The notes: generated from the sequence alone by a model not told the origin. Positions 34,133 to 43,284 are shown, counted from the first letter of the stretch. The stretch: DNA of 64,000 nucleotides from an uncultured Lachnospiraceae bacterium (GCA_947630025.1 CANRFZ010000010.1:54000-117999); one strand, 5' to 3'. Translations and numbers: made by a program.

Positions 34133-35932
34133 TTATTTCAAACTTTCATAGTATTCCCGAATGTACTGCGCCATCATGATCCGACGAGTATCCAAAAATA
34201 CTGGATAATCAAAAATATCCATGTCCATAAAGGCTTCCGGAACGCAATTTTCCGCAAGGTTAGCTCTCAAGTCATCCATGTCCGTAATTCCACCATAGTA
34301 TGTCCCTTCACCAGCGACCTGATGTTTCATGCGAGCCATATATTCGCGCGGAGCATCGTCCTTGATCTTGATGTTGGTCTCAGACTGCGTATAGACATAG
34401 TTGGCGATCTGGTTATAATCTTTCCGGTTATCCACGCCGTTCTTCTGGAGAAACTTCTTCGGAAAGATGTGGTGAATATCGCCGCGCTGCTCAATAAGTG
34501 ATTGCACAGTAATCTGCTTGGACAAGAACCCTCTGGCATTCTTCTTCACCTGCGCCATCAGGAATACCAAGAAGTACGGACTGCTTGCGACAGATGTATC
34601 AAGCCGTTGGACAAGAACAGTATTCCAGAAGGCGTCAGAGAGCTCACCGGTTTCCGTGGTCTTCAAGAAGGTCTCCGGGTCCTGTTCGGTGAAGCGTTTG
34701 ATGTCGTAATCAATGACCGATTCCGCAGATCCAGAATAGCGGCCCGTCAGCATCGACAGGACGATCCACCGGCGCACAATGCTTTCAATCATCGCCGGAA
34801 ACATACCACGATCCTTCAAAGACAGGTACAGTATATACCCGAAGTTCAGTACATTCTTCGATCGGACAAGCGAGGAATCCACAATGCCTGTAGACTGAAC
34901 TATCATCAAGTAACGTTTGAAGTTTGTCTCGTTCACAAAGGCTTCAACACCCTCTCTCAGTTTGCAGAAAGAATCCTCCGCTATGCTTTCAAGGTTTTCC
35001 CTCGTCTCAAAATTTCGACCGGAAAGCAGATTAACCAGATCGGCAATCTTACCTCGCTGGAAGACGTGAGTGAAGGAAACTCTGAGAACATCTGTATAAC
35101 TGGGGACATAAATATCCTCCTGTTCCTTGGTAACCCATTTAATCTTCTGCAAAGCCTCGGACTTGGCAAACTCCTTATCATTGGCCACGATAATATCGTA
35201 GTCCGCGGGCCGCTGCATGAAATGGCAGAAGTAGTCAATCATCTTCCGCGTCTCATTCCCGCCGTAACGGTCATCGGAAGAAATCTTCGACATGGCGAAA
35301 TCCGCCTGCGACAACACCACACCCTGCGAATTAATTCGGATGAAAATATCCGTGACTTCATCAATAGTAAGTGTCTGGGAAAGCTCAGTAACGCCAAGAT
35401 TAATTCCCTTGATGGACATCAGCCGCATCAGGGTTTTATTGATCTCGGACTGCTTTCCGGTCATGTTGTTGGTCTCGCAGTATCGGTTGACAAACTCCCA
35501 TGCGTCAAAGCCGACATCAAAGACTTCAGAAATGTCAGGAATCCATTTGGAATCCTTCTCAATGGCCGGGTTGCAAACCTCGAACACTTCATCGATAGGA
35601 TTGAAAGCGATAGTGATGCGTTTCTTTTTGTACGAGGAGTCCACAACTTTTTGCCCGACAACCGCTGCCTGAATGGCGGTAATCCGCTGCTGACCGTCGA
35701 TCAAGATTTTCTTTCCTGAAGACACCTTCCCATCCTTGAGACGGATGTCCGGATTCTTCCAGACGATGATATACCCAACCGGAAATCCCTTATACAGAGA
35801 ATCCATCAAGTCACGTACCTTGGAACCATCCCATACAAAAGGCCGCTGAATCTCCGGGATAGCGATTTCACCGGCTTTGATCGAACTGATGATGTTTTCA
35901 ACCGATGTACTATTTACGTCAAACTGTGCCAT
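34133..35932 (-). CDS. DUF262/GmrSD-like protein with HNH-type C-terminus
   Basis: 599 aa. The N-terminal DUF262 (ParB/Srx-fold) domain has IPEIQRPFVWDGSKVRDLMD (25-44) and the nucleotide-binding IDGQQRITAIQA (78-89). The C-terminal part carries RGDIHHIFPKKFLQKNG, an HNH-like DUF1524 motif with two histidines, and a following ANYVYTQSETN helix. This fold is shared by GmrSD type IV modification-dependent enzymes and by BrxU/SspE-type anti-phage effectors, which are NTP-dependent nickases. It heads the operon with the two membrane proteins and the AAA ATPase. A strong AAGGAG precedes the ATG. The domain call is firm; the phage-defence role is inferred. Confidence 0.88.
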   Translation of the reverse strand: MAQFDVNSTSVENIISSIKAGEIAIPEIQRPFVWDGSKVRDLMDSLYKGFPVGYIIVWKNPDIRLKDGKVSSGKKILIDGQQRITAIQAAVVGQKVVDSSYKKKRITIAFNPIDEVFEVCNPAIEKDSKWIPDISEVFDVGFDAWEFVNRYCETNNMTGKQSEINKTLMRLMSIKGINLGVTELSQTLTIDEVTDIFIRINSQGVVLSQADFAMSKISSDDRYGGNETRKMIDYFCHFMQRPADYDIIVANDKEFAKSEALQKIKWVTKEQEDIYVPSYTDVLRVSFTHVFQRGKIADLVNLLSGRNFETRENLESIAEDSFCKLREGVEAFVNETNFKRYLMIVQSTGIVDSSLVRSKNVLNFGYILYLSLKDRGMFPAMIESIVRRWIVLSMLTGRYSGSAESVIDYDIKRFTEQDPETFLKTTETGELSDAFWNTVLVQRLDTSVASSPYFLVFLMAQVKKNARGFLSKQITVQSLIEQRGDIHHIFPKKFLQKNGVDNRKDYNQIANYVYTQSETNIKIKDDAPREYMARMKHQVAGEGTYYGGITDMDDLRANLAENCVPEAFMDMDIFDYPVFLDTRRIMMAQYIREYYESLK

Positions 35933-36050
35933 TTAGCTCTCCTTCCTTTATCAAAACAGATCCTTTTGTAAGGTGTAGTTCGGAAAAAATGTTTCCATCA
36001 TTGTACTGCCTTGCGCACCGTCTTAACAGATCAGGCATCATTTTTATGCC

Positions 36051-37079
36051 TTATATCCTGAGATTTTCCGCATACTTAAACGAAATCACATCTCTTGGCG
36101 TTGTCTCAATATACGCCTGCTCTTTGTGCATAAAATTGACGATTTCAGTCTTATCCATTTTACCAAATTTATCAATGACCGCATCTAAAATATTTTTATC
36201 ATCCACTGTGAGAAACGGGAATACCACCTCCCCTTTTAAGGAAAAATGATAGGCGTTTGTTTCTCCCATATCCACTTCCTCACAAGGCACATCCTTTAGA
36301 TCAATGATAGAATTATGTCCTATCGGGACTGCACCCATCGGCAGCGCTTGGTACACCAAACCGGTTATCGCAAACCCCCTGCGTTTATACGATAGGGCGT
36401 CCGCATACCACATAAGTTTCATAAGTTTCACCTTATAAAGAGCAGTAATCTTTGCAGATGCCGCAAAATATCGAATCACATCTACCGTTTTGTCTAATGA
36501 CAGATTGGTATTCCCATGAAAAAGCTGATTCCCCTGAAACCTCGCATAATCAGCTTCAATCGCCTTTCGCAGATATGCGTCCCGGTCTTCTTCATACAGA
36601 GTGGTAGCGATAGCCAAATATTTTTGAAAAGCTCCTGCAGATAAATTTTTCCTAGAATCATTTAATAGCAGCAAAAACCACTCCGGGTCCTGATCTATCT
36701 TCTTCAATATTGTATCATGTGCTTTGTCCTGTATCTGATGGCTCTCATATCTGGTAATCGTTTTTCTGCCCCAGCCAAGCAAAATACAAAAATCACTTTG
36801 GCTAATTCCAAATTTAGCGCGAATAGCGCTTATCTCGTTTGATGTCAAAAGACCTTCTGATTGTCGATATGCGTCCTTGAGACGTATATCGTTTTCCTGT
36901 ATCTGTTGTTCATCCATATACAGTTCTTCAGCCTTATCGCAATATAAATAAGACGCTTCGTAAGTAATCTTTTTATTTTTAAAGGCTGCTTCTTCTTTTA
37001 CAAGAACTGTTTTCACCTCATGTTCTTCCATACAACACATACATAATCGCTTTTCCCTTTTGATAATTTTCAGATCCAT
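36051..37079 (-). CDS. Panacea-domain antitoxin with MqsA-like zinc finger and Xre-type HTH
   Basis: 342 aa, three parts. 1-55: an MqsA-like Cys region (RLCMCCMEEH with C13 and C16; YLYCDKAEEL with C47 but no fourth Cys). About 75-120: a helix-turn-helix (LTSNEISAIRAKFGISQSDF, then CILLGWGRKTITRYESHQIQ). About 190-342: a Panacea/DUF4065 (SocA-like) domain (LYKVKLMKLMWYADALSYKR; ITGLVYQALPMGAVPIGH). Panacea proteins neutralise diverse toxins. It starts 12 nt after the 155-aa gene on the same strand and has GGGAGGG upstream. It is probably the repressor acting at the palindrome 37551-37568. Confidence 0.87.
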   Translation of the reverse strand: MDLKIIKREKRLCMCCMEEHEVKTVLVKEEAAFKNKKITYEASYLYCDKAEELYMDEQQIQENDIRLKDAYRQSEGLLTSNEISAIRAKFGISQSDFCILLGWGRKTITRYESHQIQDKAHDTILKKIDQDPEWFLLLLNDSRKNLSAGAFQKYLAIATTLYEEDRDAYLRKAIEADYARFQGNQLFHGNTNLSLDKTVDVIRYFAASAKITALYKVKLMKLMWYADALSYKRRGFAITGLVYQALPMGAVPIGHNSIIDLKDVPCEEVDMGETNAYHFSLKGEVVFPFLTVDDKNILDAVIDKFGKMDKTEIVNFMHKEQAYIETTPRDVISFKYAENLRI

Positions 37080-37091
37080 GAAAATCCCTCC

Positions 37092-37532
37092 CTAATTCTT
37101 CCTATACGGGAACATCTCCGGAGAAAATAATTTCTCTGCAAAATGAAAAGACATGATAAAGGTTGTCATATTGCCATACAACCCAAGAAGCTCTACCCTT
37201 ATTTTAATATATACATCGTCCTTTCCATTATAGACTTTCCCAAATTCTCTCATCTCACTTCTCTTGGGAAATCGTAAATCCCTAACTGTCCGCATATAAT
37301 CTTCCACGGAAAGCGTCAGTAATTCCCTTTTTAGCGCATCTATCGGATTTTCATCAGGAAATAAGGTATTTACTGTATATTGATTTGTGTATTTTTCATC
37401 TTTATTTTCATCAACAAGTCTTTTGGCCTGAAAATTAACTTTTGCCCCATTATTAAGTGCATACTTTAAATCTTGTATATATGCCCTGACTTCCACTTCA
37501 CTTTCAATTCGCGTTTTTATCTCATTTGCCAA
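37092..37532 (-). CDS. Probable MqsR-like toxin of a type II toxin-antitoxin pair
   Basis: About 146 aa from a TTG at 37532, which has GAGGAG 7 nt upstream; the ATG at 37559 lies within the operator and would leave almost no 5' leader. The second half, LTLSVEDYMRTVRDLRF followed by MREFGKVYNGKDDVYIKIRV and FIMSFHFAEK, follows the order of conserved features in MqsR/RelE-like ribonucleases (helix, then strands with a late SFH). A charged N-terminal helix precedes it. It is partnered by the MqsA-like Panacea protein. The toxin assignment rests on this pairing and partial resemblance; another RNA-targeting toxin is possible. Confidence 0.65.
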   Translation of the reverse strand: MANEIKTRIESEVEVRAYIQDLKYALNNGAKVNFQAKRLVDENKDEKYTNQYTVNTLFPDENPIDALKRELLTLSVEDYMRTVRDLRFPKRSEMREFGKVYNGKDDVYIKIRVELLGLYGNMTTFIMSFHFAEKLFSPEMFPYRKN

Positions 37533-37550
37533 ACCAGCGCTCCTCTTTGT

Positions 37551-37568
37551 AGGTATCATTTGATACCT
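37551..37568. promoter_or_regulatory. Operator of the toxin-antitoxin operon
   Basis: Perfect inverted repeat AGGTATCA-TT-TGATACCT at the expected transcription start, 3 nt past the -10 box. A half-site-like GTGATACAA lies at 37600-37608. It is the likely site of autorepression by the HTH antitoxin. Confidence 0.75.
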
Positions 37569-37570
37569 TT

Positions 37571-37599
37571 ATCATATATTAAATTCTCCCTCTTGTCAA
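37571..37599 (-). promoter_or_regulatory. Strong promoter of the toxin-antitoxin operon
   Basis: On the minus strand, consensus TTGACA (37594-37599), a 17-nt spacer and TATGAT (37571-37576). Confidence 0.8.
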
Positions 37600-37612
37600 G
37601 TGATACAATCCG

Positions 37613-37695
37613 CCAGTTCAGCCAGCCGCCGGATGCGGGAGAAAATCGTGCTTGCACGAATTTTCGACCGGAGCCGGAGGCTGAGAGAGCGCCGG
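37613..37695. repeat. Palindromic repeat element, copy 2 (partial)
   Basis: Starts with the same CCAGTTCAGCCAGCCG as copy 1 and ends with GGCTGAGAGAGCGCC (GGCTGAGGGAGCGCC in copy 1). The inner stem reads GAAAATCGTGC and GCACGAATTTTC; relative to copy 1 both arms changed together, so pairing is kept. The outer 3' part and right terminal repeat are missing. It lies at the dnaE end of the island. Confidence 0.7.
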
Positions 37696-37708
37696 TATAC
37701 CCCACTCC

Positions 37709-40700
37709 TTACACCAGCCGCACATTCTCCTGCCCGTACACCTCCAGCAGCCTGCCCATCAGCGGCCCGTCGGCCTTGACCTTCCAGTTTTCGCCCAGCG
37801 TTTTCATCGTTTTCGGATTCTCCACGTAGATTACCACCGTGTCGTTTCCCTCGGACATCCGCAGCAGATCGAGGAGCTCCTGCTCCCGCTCCTCATAGGC
37901 GGCCTTAGTGGGAAACTTGATCCAGAGTTTCCTTGCGACCTCGTCAAAAGGCCGGACGCTCTCGCAGATCAGTTTGCCGTCCTTTTCCTCCTCCAGACTG
38001 ACGCGCCCGGTGATAAAGACCTTGCTGTCCTCGCTGAGCACATCGCTATACTTCTCGTACTGCTTCGGAAAGACCACGACCTCGATCATGCCGAAGGGAT
38101 CTTCCACCTGCAGAAAGGCCATTACTTTATCGTTCTTGGTATATTTGATCTTCTTTTCCTCGATGATGCCGCCGACGGTGGCCTTCGCATTGTCCTCCAC
38201 CGCCGTGGCGCCGGTCTCCTCGTCCAGCAGGAAATCCGCCGTTGTGTTGGTGATCTGCCTGCGCCAGAGCTCTTGGGATTCCTCCAGCGGGTGTCCGCTG
38301 ATATAGACGCCCAGCACCTCTTTTTCAAAGGCCAGCTTCATCTCCTTGGAATACTCGCCCACGTCCGGCATCCGGATGTCGAAGCTCTCCTTCTGCTCGT
38401 CCGAAACAATGTCAAACAGTGAGAGCTGCCCCGCCATATTATTTTTTTTGTCCTGCTGCACACTGTCCATGACAGAGATGTAGATGCTCATAAGCTGCTT
38501 GCGCGTGCCGCCGAGGCTGTCTAACGCCCCCGCCTTGATAAAATGCTCCACGGCCCGCTTATTCAGATCCTGCCCGGACAGGCGGGTGATGAAATCCTGC
38601 AGGGTGGTATAAGGCCCGCGGGCGTTCCGCTCCGCCACCAGCGCTTCGATCACCGATCTCCCCACGCTCTTGATCGCCGTCAGCGCATAGCGGATCTTGC
38701 CCCCGGTGACGGAGAAGCCTGTCTCCCCCTCGTTGACGTCCGGCGGCAGGATCTCGATCCCCATGCTGCGGCAGGTCATGATATACTCCGATACTTTGTG
38801 GGGGTTGTCGATCACGGAAGTCATCAGCGCCGCCATAAACTCCACCGGGTAATAGTATTTCAGATAGGCGGTCTGGTAGGCCACCACCGCATAGCAGGCG
38901 GCGTGGGATTTATTGAACGCATATTTGGCAAAATCCATCATCGTATCGTATATGTGCTCCGCCACATCCGCGCTGATTCCGTTGGCCACGCAGCCGGGCA
39001 CGCCCTCCTCGGGATTGCCGTAGATAAAATTCCGGCGCTCCTGCTCCATCACGTGCTGCTTTTTTTTGCTCATGGCGCGGCGCACCAGATCGCTGCGCCC
39101 CATCGTATACCCGCCCAGATCGCGCACGATCTGCATGACCTGCTCCTGATAGACGATGCAGCCGTAGGTAGGCGCCAGAATCGGCTCCAACTGCGGGCAG
39201 TCGTAGGTGACGGAAGCGGGGTTGTTTTTGCCTTTGATATATTTGGGGATAAAGTCCATCGGCCCGGGACGGTACAGAGAAATGCCCGCGATGATATCCT
39301 CCATGCTCTGGGGCTTTAACTCTTTCATAAAACTTTTCATCCCGCCGCTTTCCAACTGGAACACGCCGTCCGTCCTGCCGGTGCCGAGGGAGTCCAGAAC
39401 CGCCTTGTCCTCATAGTCGATGCGGTTGATATCAATCTCCCGCCCGGTGCTTTTCTGCGCCAGACGCACCGCGTTCTGGATGACCGTCAGCGTCCTCAGC
39501 CCCAGAAAATCCATCTTGAGAAGCCCCAGCTCCTCGATGGTCGTCATCGTAAACTGTGTCGTGATCGAGCCGTCCTGCCCGCGATAGAGCGGCACGAACT
39601 TGTCCGCCGCGTCGGGGCAGATGACCACGCCCGCCGCGTGGATGGAAGTATGTCTCGGCAGGCCCTCCAGACGCTTGCTCATGTCGATCAGCGTCTTTAC
39701 CTGTTCCTCCTCCCGGTACATCCTGCGCAGCTCCGGGTTCATCTCCAGCGCCCTGTCAATCGTGATGTTCAGCTCGTTGGGAATCAGCTTTGCGATGATG
39801 TCCACATAGGCGTAGGGCAGATCCATCACGCGGCCCACGTCGCGGATGACGCCCCGCGCCGCCAGTGTACCGAAGGTGACGATCTGCACCACTCTGTCGC
39901 TGCCGTACTTGCGGTTGACATGGTCGATCACCTCCTGCCGCCTCTCGAAGCAGAAATCCACGTCGATATCCGGCATGGACACGCGCTCGGGATTTAGGAA
40001 GCGCTCGAACAACAGATTGTATTTGATCGGATCGATATCCGTGATTCCCAGACAGTAGGACACGATGCTGCCCGCCGCCGAGCCGCGCCCCGGCCCTACG
40101 GCAATATCGTTTTCCCGGCAGTAGTTGATATAATCCCAGACGATCAGGAAATAGTCCACAAACCCCATATCGTGAATGACGCCCAGCTCATAGGCCAGCC
40201 GCTCCTGCAGCCTGTCATGGTCGTCCGGGTAACGCCGCACCAGCCCGTCCCGGCACAGTTTGTTTAAGTACGACCACGCATCGTACCCATCCGGCACTTC
40301 GTAGTGGGGCACCTTATAGTGGCCGAACTCTATCGTCACATGGCATCGGTCCGCTATGCGCTGGGTATTCTCCACCGCTTCCCACGCATAGGGAAAAAGC
40401 CCCAGCATTTCCTCCTCGCTCTTTACATAGTACTGGCCGCCCTCGTAGCGCATACGATCTTCGTCCGCCAGCTTCTTGCCCGTCTGCAGGCAGAGCAGGA
40501 TGTCGTGGGGCTGCGCGTCCTCCGCATAGGTGTAATGCACGTCGTTGGTGGCCACCAGCGGAATGTCCAGCTCCTTGCTCATCGCAAGCAGCGCCATATT
40601 GACCGTCTGCTGCTCCGGCAGGCCGTGATCCTGCAGCTCCAGATAGTAGTTGCCCTTGCCGAAGCACTCCTCGTATCTGCGGGCCACCTTTTTGGCCTCG

Positions 40701-41158
40701 TCCACCAGCCCTTTCGTGATATAGCGCTGCACTTCTCCGGCCAGACACGCGGACAACGCGATGATGCCCTCGTGAAATTCCCGCAGCACTTCCATATCTA
40801 CTCTGGGCCTGTAATAATAGCCCTCCGTAAAACCGCGGCTGACGATCTTGACCAGATTCTCATAGCCGGTATTGTTCTCCGCCAGCAGCACCAGATGGTA
40901 ATACCTGTCCTCTCCGCCCGTCAGCTCCCTGTCGAAGCGGGAGTGGGGCGCAACATAGACCTCGCAGCCGATCACCGGGTTGATTCCCGCTTCGGTGGCC
41001 GCCTTGTAAAAATCGATGACGCCGAACATCACGCCGTGATCCGTGATGGCCGCACTGTTCATCCCCAGTTCTTTGACTCTCTTGACATATTCTTTGATCT
41101 TATTGGAACCGTCCAGCAGACTGTACTCGGTGTGGACGTGCAAATGTGCAAATGCCAT
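37709..41158 (-). CDS. dnaE: DNA polymerase III subunit alpha
   Basis: 1149 aa, the main replicative or lagging-strand polymerase subunit of the DnaE type. It begins with the PHP domain (HLHVHTEYSLLDGSNKIKEY). The polymerase active-site aspartates are in SMPDIDVDFCFERR, with GPGRGSAAGSIVSYCLGI before it. Fingers and beta-binding regions follow, and the OB domain (ATVGGIIEEKKIKYTKN; VFITGRVSLEEE) lies near the end. The length is that of full DnaE1-type enzymes. The usual neighbour pfkA is displaced by the island downstream. Confidence 0.96.
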   Translation of the reverse strand: MAFAHLHVHTEYSLLDGSNKIKEYVKRVKELGMNSAAITDHGVMFGVIDFYKAATEAGINPVIGCEVYVAPHSRFDRELTGGEDRYYHLVLLAENNTGYENLVKIVSRGFTEGYYYRPRVDMEVLREFHEGIIALSACLAGEVQRYITKGLVDEAKKVARRYEECFGKGNYYLELQDHGLPEQQTVNMALLAMSKELDIPLVATNDVHYTYAEDAQPHDILLCLQTGKKLADEDRMRYEGGQYYVKSEEEMLGLFPYAWEAVENTQRIADRCHVTIEFGHYKVPHYEVPDGYDAWSYLNKLCRDGLVRRYPDDHDRLQERLAYELGVIHDMGFVDYFLIVWDYINYCRENDIAVGPGRGSAAGSIVSYCLGITDIDPIKYNLLFERFLNPERVSMPDIDVDFCFERRQEVIDHVNRKYGSDRVVQIVTFGTLAARGVIRDVGRVMDLPYAYVDIIAKLIPNELNITIDRALEMNPELRRMYREEEQVKTLIDMSKRLEGLPRHTSIHAAGVVICPDAADKFVPLYRGQDGSITTQFTMTTIEELGLLKMDFLGLRTLTVIQNAVRLAQKSTGREIDINRIDYEDKAVLDSLGTGRTDGVFQLESGGMKSFMKELKPQSMEDIIAGISLYRPGPMDFIPKYIKGKNNPASVTYDCPQLEPILAPTYGCIVYQEQVMQIVRDLGGYTMGRSDLVRRAMSKKKQHVMEQERRNFIYGNPEEGVPGCVANGISADVAEHIYDTMMDFAKYAFNKSHAACYAVVAYQTAYLKYYYPVEFMAALMTSVIDNPHKVSEYIMTCRSMGIEILPPDVNEGETGFSVTGGKIRYALTAIKSVGRSVIEALVAERNARGPYTTLQDFITRLSGQDLNKRAVEHFIKAGALDSLGGTRKQLMSIYISVMDSVQQDKKNNMAGQLSLFDIVSDEQKESFDIRMPDVGEYSKEMKLAFEKEVLGVYISGHPLEESQELWRRQITNTTADFLLDEETGATAVEDNAKATVGGIIEEKKIKYTKNDKVMAFLQVEDPFGMIEVVVFPKQYEKYSDVLSEDSKVFITGRVSLEEEKDGKLICESVRPFDEVARKLWIKFPTKAAYEEREQELLDLLRMSEGNDTVVIYVENPKTMKTLGENWKVKADGPLMGRLLEVYGQENVRLV

Positions 41159-41177
41159 GACAACCTCTCTCTATCGA

Positions 41178-41240
41178 TAAAAACCGTCTCTTTTTCCGCT
41201 CATGCTCGGTAAAAACATCTCTTTTGCCGCTCATGCCGCC
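41178..41240. repeat. 31-32-bp tandem duplication upstream of dnaE
   Basis: Units at 41178-41209 and 41210-41240 both start TAAAAAC and contain CCGCTCATGC; they differ by a few substitutions and one indel. Confidence 0.8.
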
Positions 41241-41452
41241 AGCCATACGGCTCGTGAAACGCCGCGGCTCTCCGGCGGCCCCGCACTGCCCTACTTAAAA
41301 CTTTATCAAATCATCAGCAGGAAAGCAAACACAAAAATAAAATTCACCCTATGGCAGAAAACACTCTGCCCAAGCGCCATGCCGCAAAAAAAAGCACAGA
41401 CGCCTAAGCGCCTATGCTTTTGCACACTGTTTCTGCCGCCGCAGATGCCGTT
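41241..41452. other. Intergenic region between flagellin and dnaE
   Basis: About 210 bp without a supported gene. It contains A-rich stretches near 41313-41400 and a short GCGGCTCTCCGGCGGCCCCGC-like GC-rich patch near 41262; no clear promoter was identified. Confidence 0.4.
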
Positions 41453-43234
41453 TTATCTCAGAAGCTGCAGGATATAATTCGGCTGCTGGTTTGCCTGTGC
41501 CACCATACTGGCTCCGGCCTGCTCCAAAATATTGGCGTTGGAAAATCCCACCATCTCCTCCGCAATATCCGCATCACGCAGCCGCGATTCCGCAGCGGTG
41601 GTATTTTCAACGATATTGTTTTCGTTGTCCACCGTATGTTCCAGACGGTTCTGCTGCGCCCCGACGTTACTCCTGAGCTTGGAGACACTATTCAGCGCGC
41701 TCTTGACCGCTGTCATGGCCGTCTCCGCCCCGGAGACGGTGGAGACATCCAGATATTTAATCCCCAGCACTTCGGTATTCATCTCCGCCAGTTCGATCCA
41801 CTGTCCCACGCCGGCCTCTGCACCGGAATGAATCCAGATCGAATGGATTCCTTCATGGTCTACCAGAGGCGCCTTGCTCATCTGAAGCGGAACGCCCAGC
41901 AGATTGGCATCCTGCTTCGTGGCCGCTATGCCGTAGTCGAACTCGACCTCCTGCGTATTGCCCGCCGTCATGTCAAATTTCCACATCATGCTGAAGCCCA
42001 GATCGTTACGCACCATATTCCGTCCCAGATGGTCATCCAGCGAATCATAGTAATCCCAATTGCAGATATCGTGATAATAGCCGATGGATAGACTGTCCGG
42101 CTTTCCTTTGGTAAACGCGACCTTTTCCGAAAAGGAAAGCGCACTGTCCACATCCACGATTGAAAAACTGTCCGGAATGCCGTCGATCAGATTGCTGTTA
42201 GTCTGTCCCGCGACAAAATCCGAACCCGGACTGCTATAGATACAGGAGCGTTCGATGCGCTGTCCGTTGGTATAGTATCCTTCGCAGCGGTCATCGTTAT
42301 TGTATGCGGTATCCACATGAAACATAAAGTCCATACTGCAGTCTACCGTTCCGGTATTTTCAAAAGCGTAGGACACGCTGTACTTTTTCTCCGTGCTTCC
42401 CGAATCGTCCGCCACGATTTTCTGGGTGATCTTAATACCCACCCCGTCGTCATTCTGATATACAAAATCTCTCGTCCAAAAGGGCCGTCCGTCCGTGCCC
42501 GTTCCGGCATTGTAATTCTCCGGACTGAGATCGGAGAAGGGCACCTCTGTGACAAAATCCTGTCCGTCATAGGTATAGTGCAGCCGGATCGAGGAAGATG
42601 ATGTACTGCCGTCCCCGAAGACCAGATTGTACTTTCTGCCGTTGGCCAGAGAATCTTCATTGTTGACCACCGCCTGCAGGCGGAGCCGGTCCGCCGGAGC
42701 GTGCGCACTAAACGGCGACTGCCCCAGATCCAGATCGGCAATCGTAAAGTCGGCAAACGGAATATCACTTTCCAGCATCAGATTGCCATCTTCGTCATAC
42801 ATGAAAATGTCGGTGCCTTGGAAGATCGGCTGCTCGTTATAAGTTGTAGTGTCGCTGATTCTGTCGATCTCCGTAAGAAGCTGGGCCACCTCCTGCTGGA
42901 TGGCCTCCCTGTCGCTCTCGGTGTTGGTGCCGTTGGCGGCCTTGACGGAAAGCTCGGTAATCCGGTTCAGCATATCATGGACTTCGTTCAGCGCGCCGTC
43001 CGCCACTTGGCACAGACCGATGCCTTCCTGCGCATTCTGAACGCCTTGGCTCAGCCCGCGGATCTGCCTGCGCATCTTCTCCGAGATCGCAAGCCCGGCT
43101 GCATCGTCCGCCGCCCGGTTGATCCGGTAGCCGGAAGATAGCTTTTCCGTAGATTTGGCTTTATATCTGCCGGTCAGATTCAACATTCTGTCGGCATTCA
43201 TCGCAAGCATATTGTGGATAATGCTCATTCCCAT
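41453..43234 (-). CDS. Flagellin with a large central domain
   Basis: 593 aa from MGMSIIHNMLAMNADRML; AAGGG lies about 9 nt upstream. Extracellular filament subunit. The D0/D1 ends are canonical: EKLSSGYRINRAADDAAGLA and QAQEGIGL-type QNAQEGIGLCQVADGALNEV at the N-terminus; NVGAQQNRLEHTVDNENNIV, ESRLRDADIAEEMVGFS and a final ILQLLR at the C-terminus. Between about 150 and 490 lies a beta-rich insert unlike usual D2/D3, with FMFHVDTAYNNDDRCEGY and DYGIAATKQDANLLGV. No HExxH motif is present, so it is not flagellinolysin. A sigma-28-type promoter lies upstream. Confidence 0.93.
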   Translation of the reverse strand: MGMSIIHNMLAMNADRMLNLTGRYKAKSTEKLSSGYRINRAADDAAGLAISEKMRRQIRGLSQGVQNAQEGIGLCQVADGALNEVHDMLNRITELSVKAANGTNTESDREAIQQEVAQLLTEIDRISDTTTYNEQPIFQGTDIFMYDEDGNLMLESDIPFADFTIADLDLGQSPFSAHAPADRLRLQAVVNNEDSLANGRKYNLVFGDGSTSSSSIRLHYTYDGQDFVTEVPFSDLSPENYNAGTGTDGRPFWTRDFVYQNDDGVGIKITQKIVADDSGSTEKKYSVSYAFENTGTVDCSMDFMFHVDTAYNNDDRCEGYYTNGQRIERSCIYSSPGSDFVAGQTNSNLIDGIPDSFSIVDVDSALSFSEKVAFTKGKPDSLSIGYYHDICNWDYYDSLDDHLGRNMVRNDLGFSMMWKFDMTAGNTQEVEFDYGIAATKQDANLLGVPLQMSKAPLVDHEGIHSIWIHSGAEAGVGQWIELAEMNTEVLGIKYLDVSTVSGAETAMTAVKSALNSVSKLRSNVGAQQNRLEHTVDNENNIVENTTAAESRLRDADIAEEMVGFSNANILEQAGASMVAQANQQPNYILQLLR

Positions 43235-43284
43235 CGTTGTTGTTCCCTTCACACGTGGGCAAAAAATTCCCCTGTCTTTTCCTT

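Noticed and set aside
30842..37695. Prophage or integrative element
   Set aside because: No integrase, transposase, phage or conjugation gene was found; only the repeats and defence-like genes.
41453..43234. Flagellinolysin (protease-bearing flagellin)
   Set aside because: No HExxH zinc motif in the central domain.
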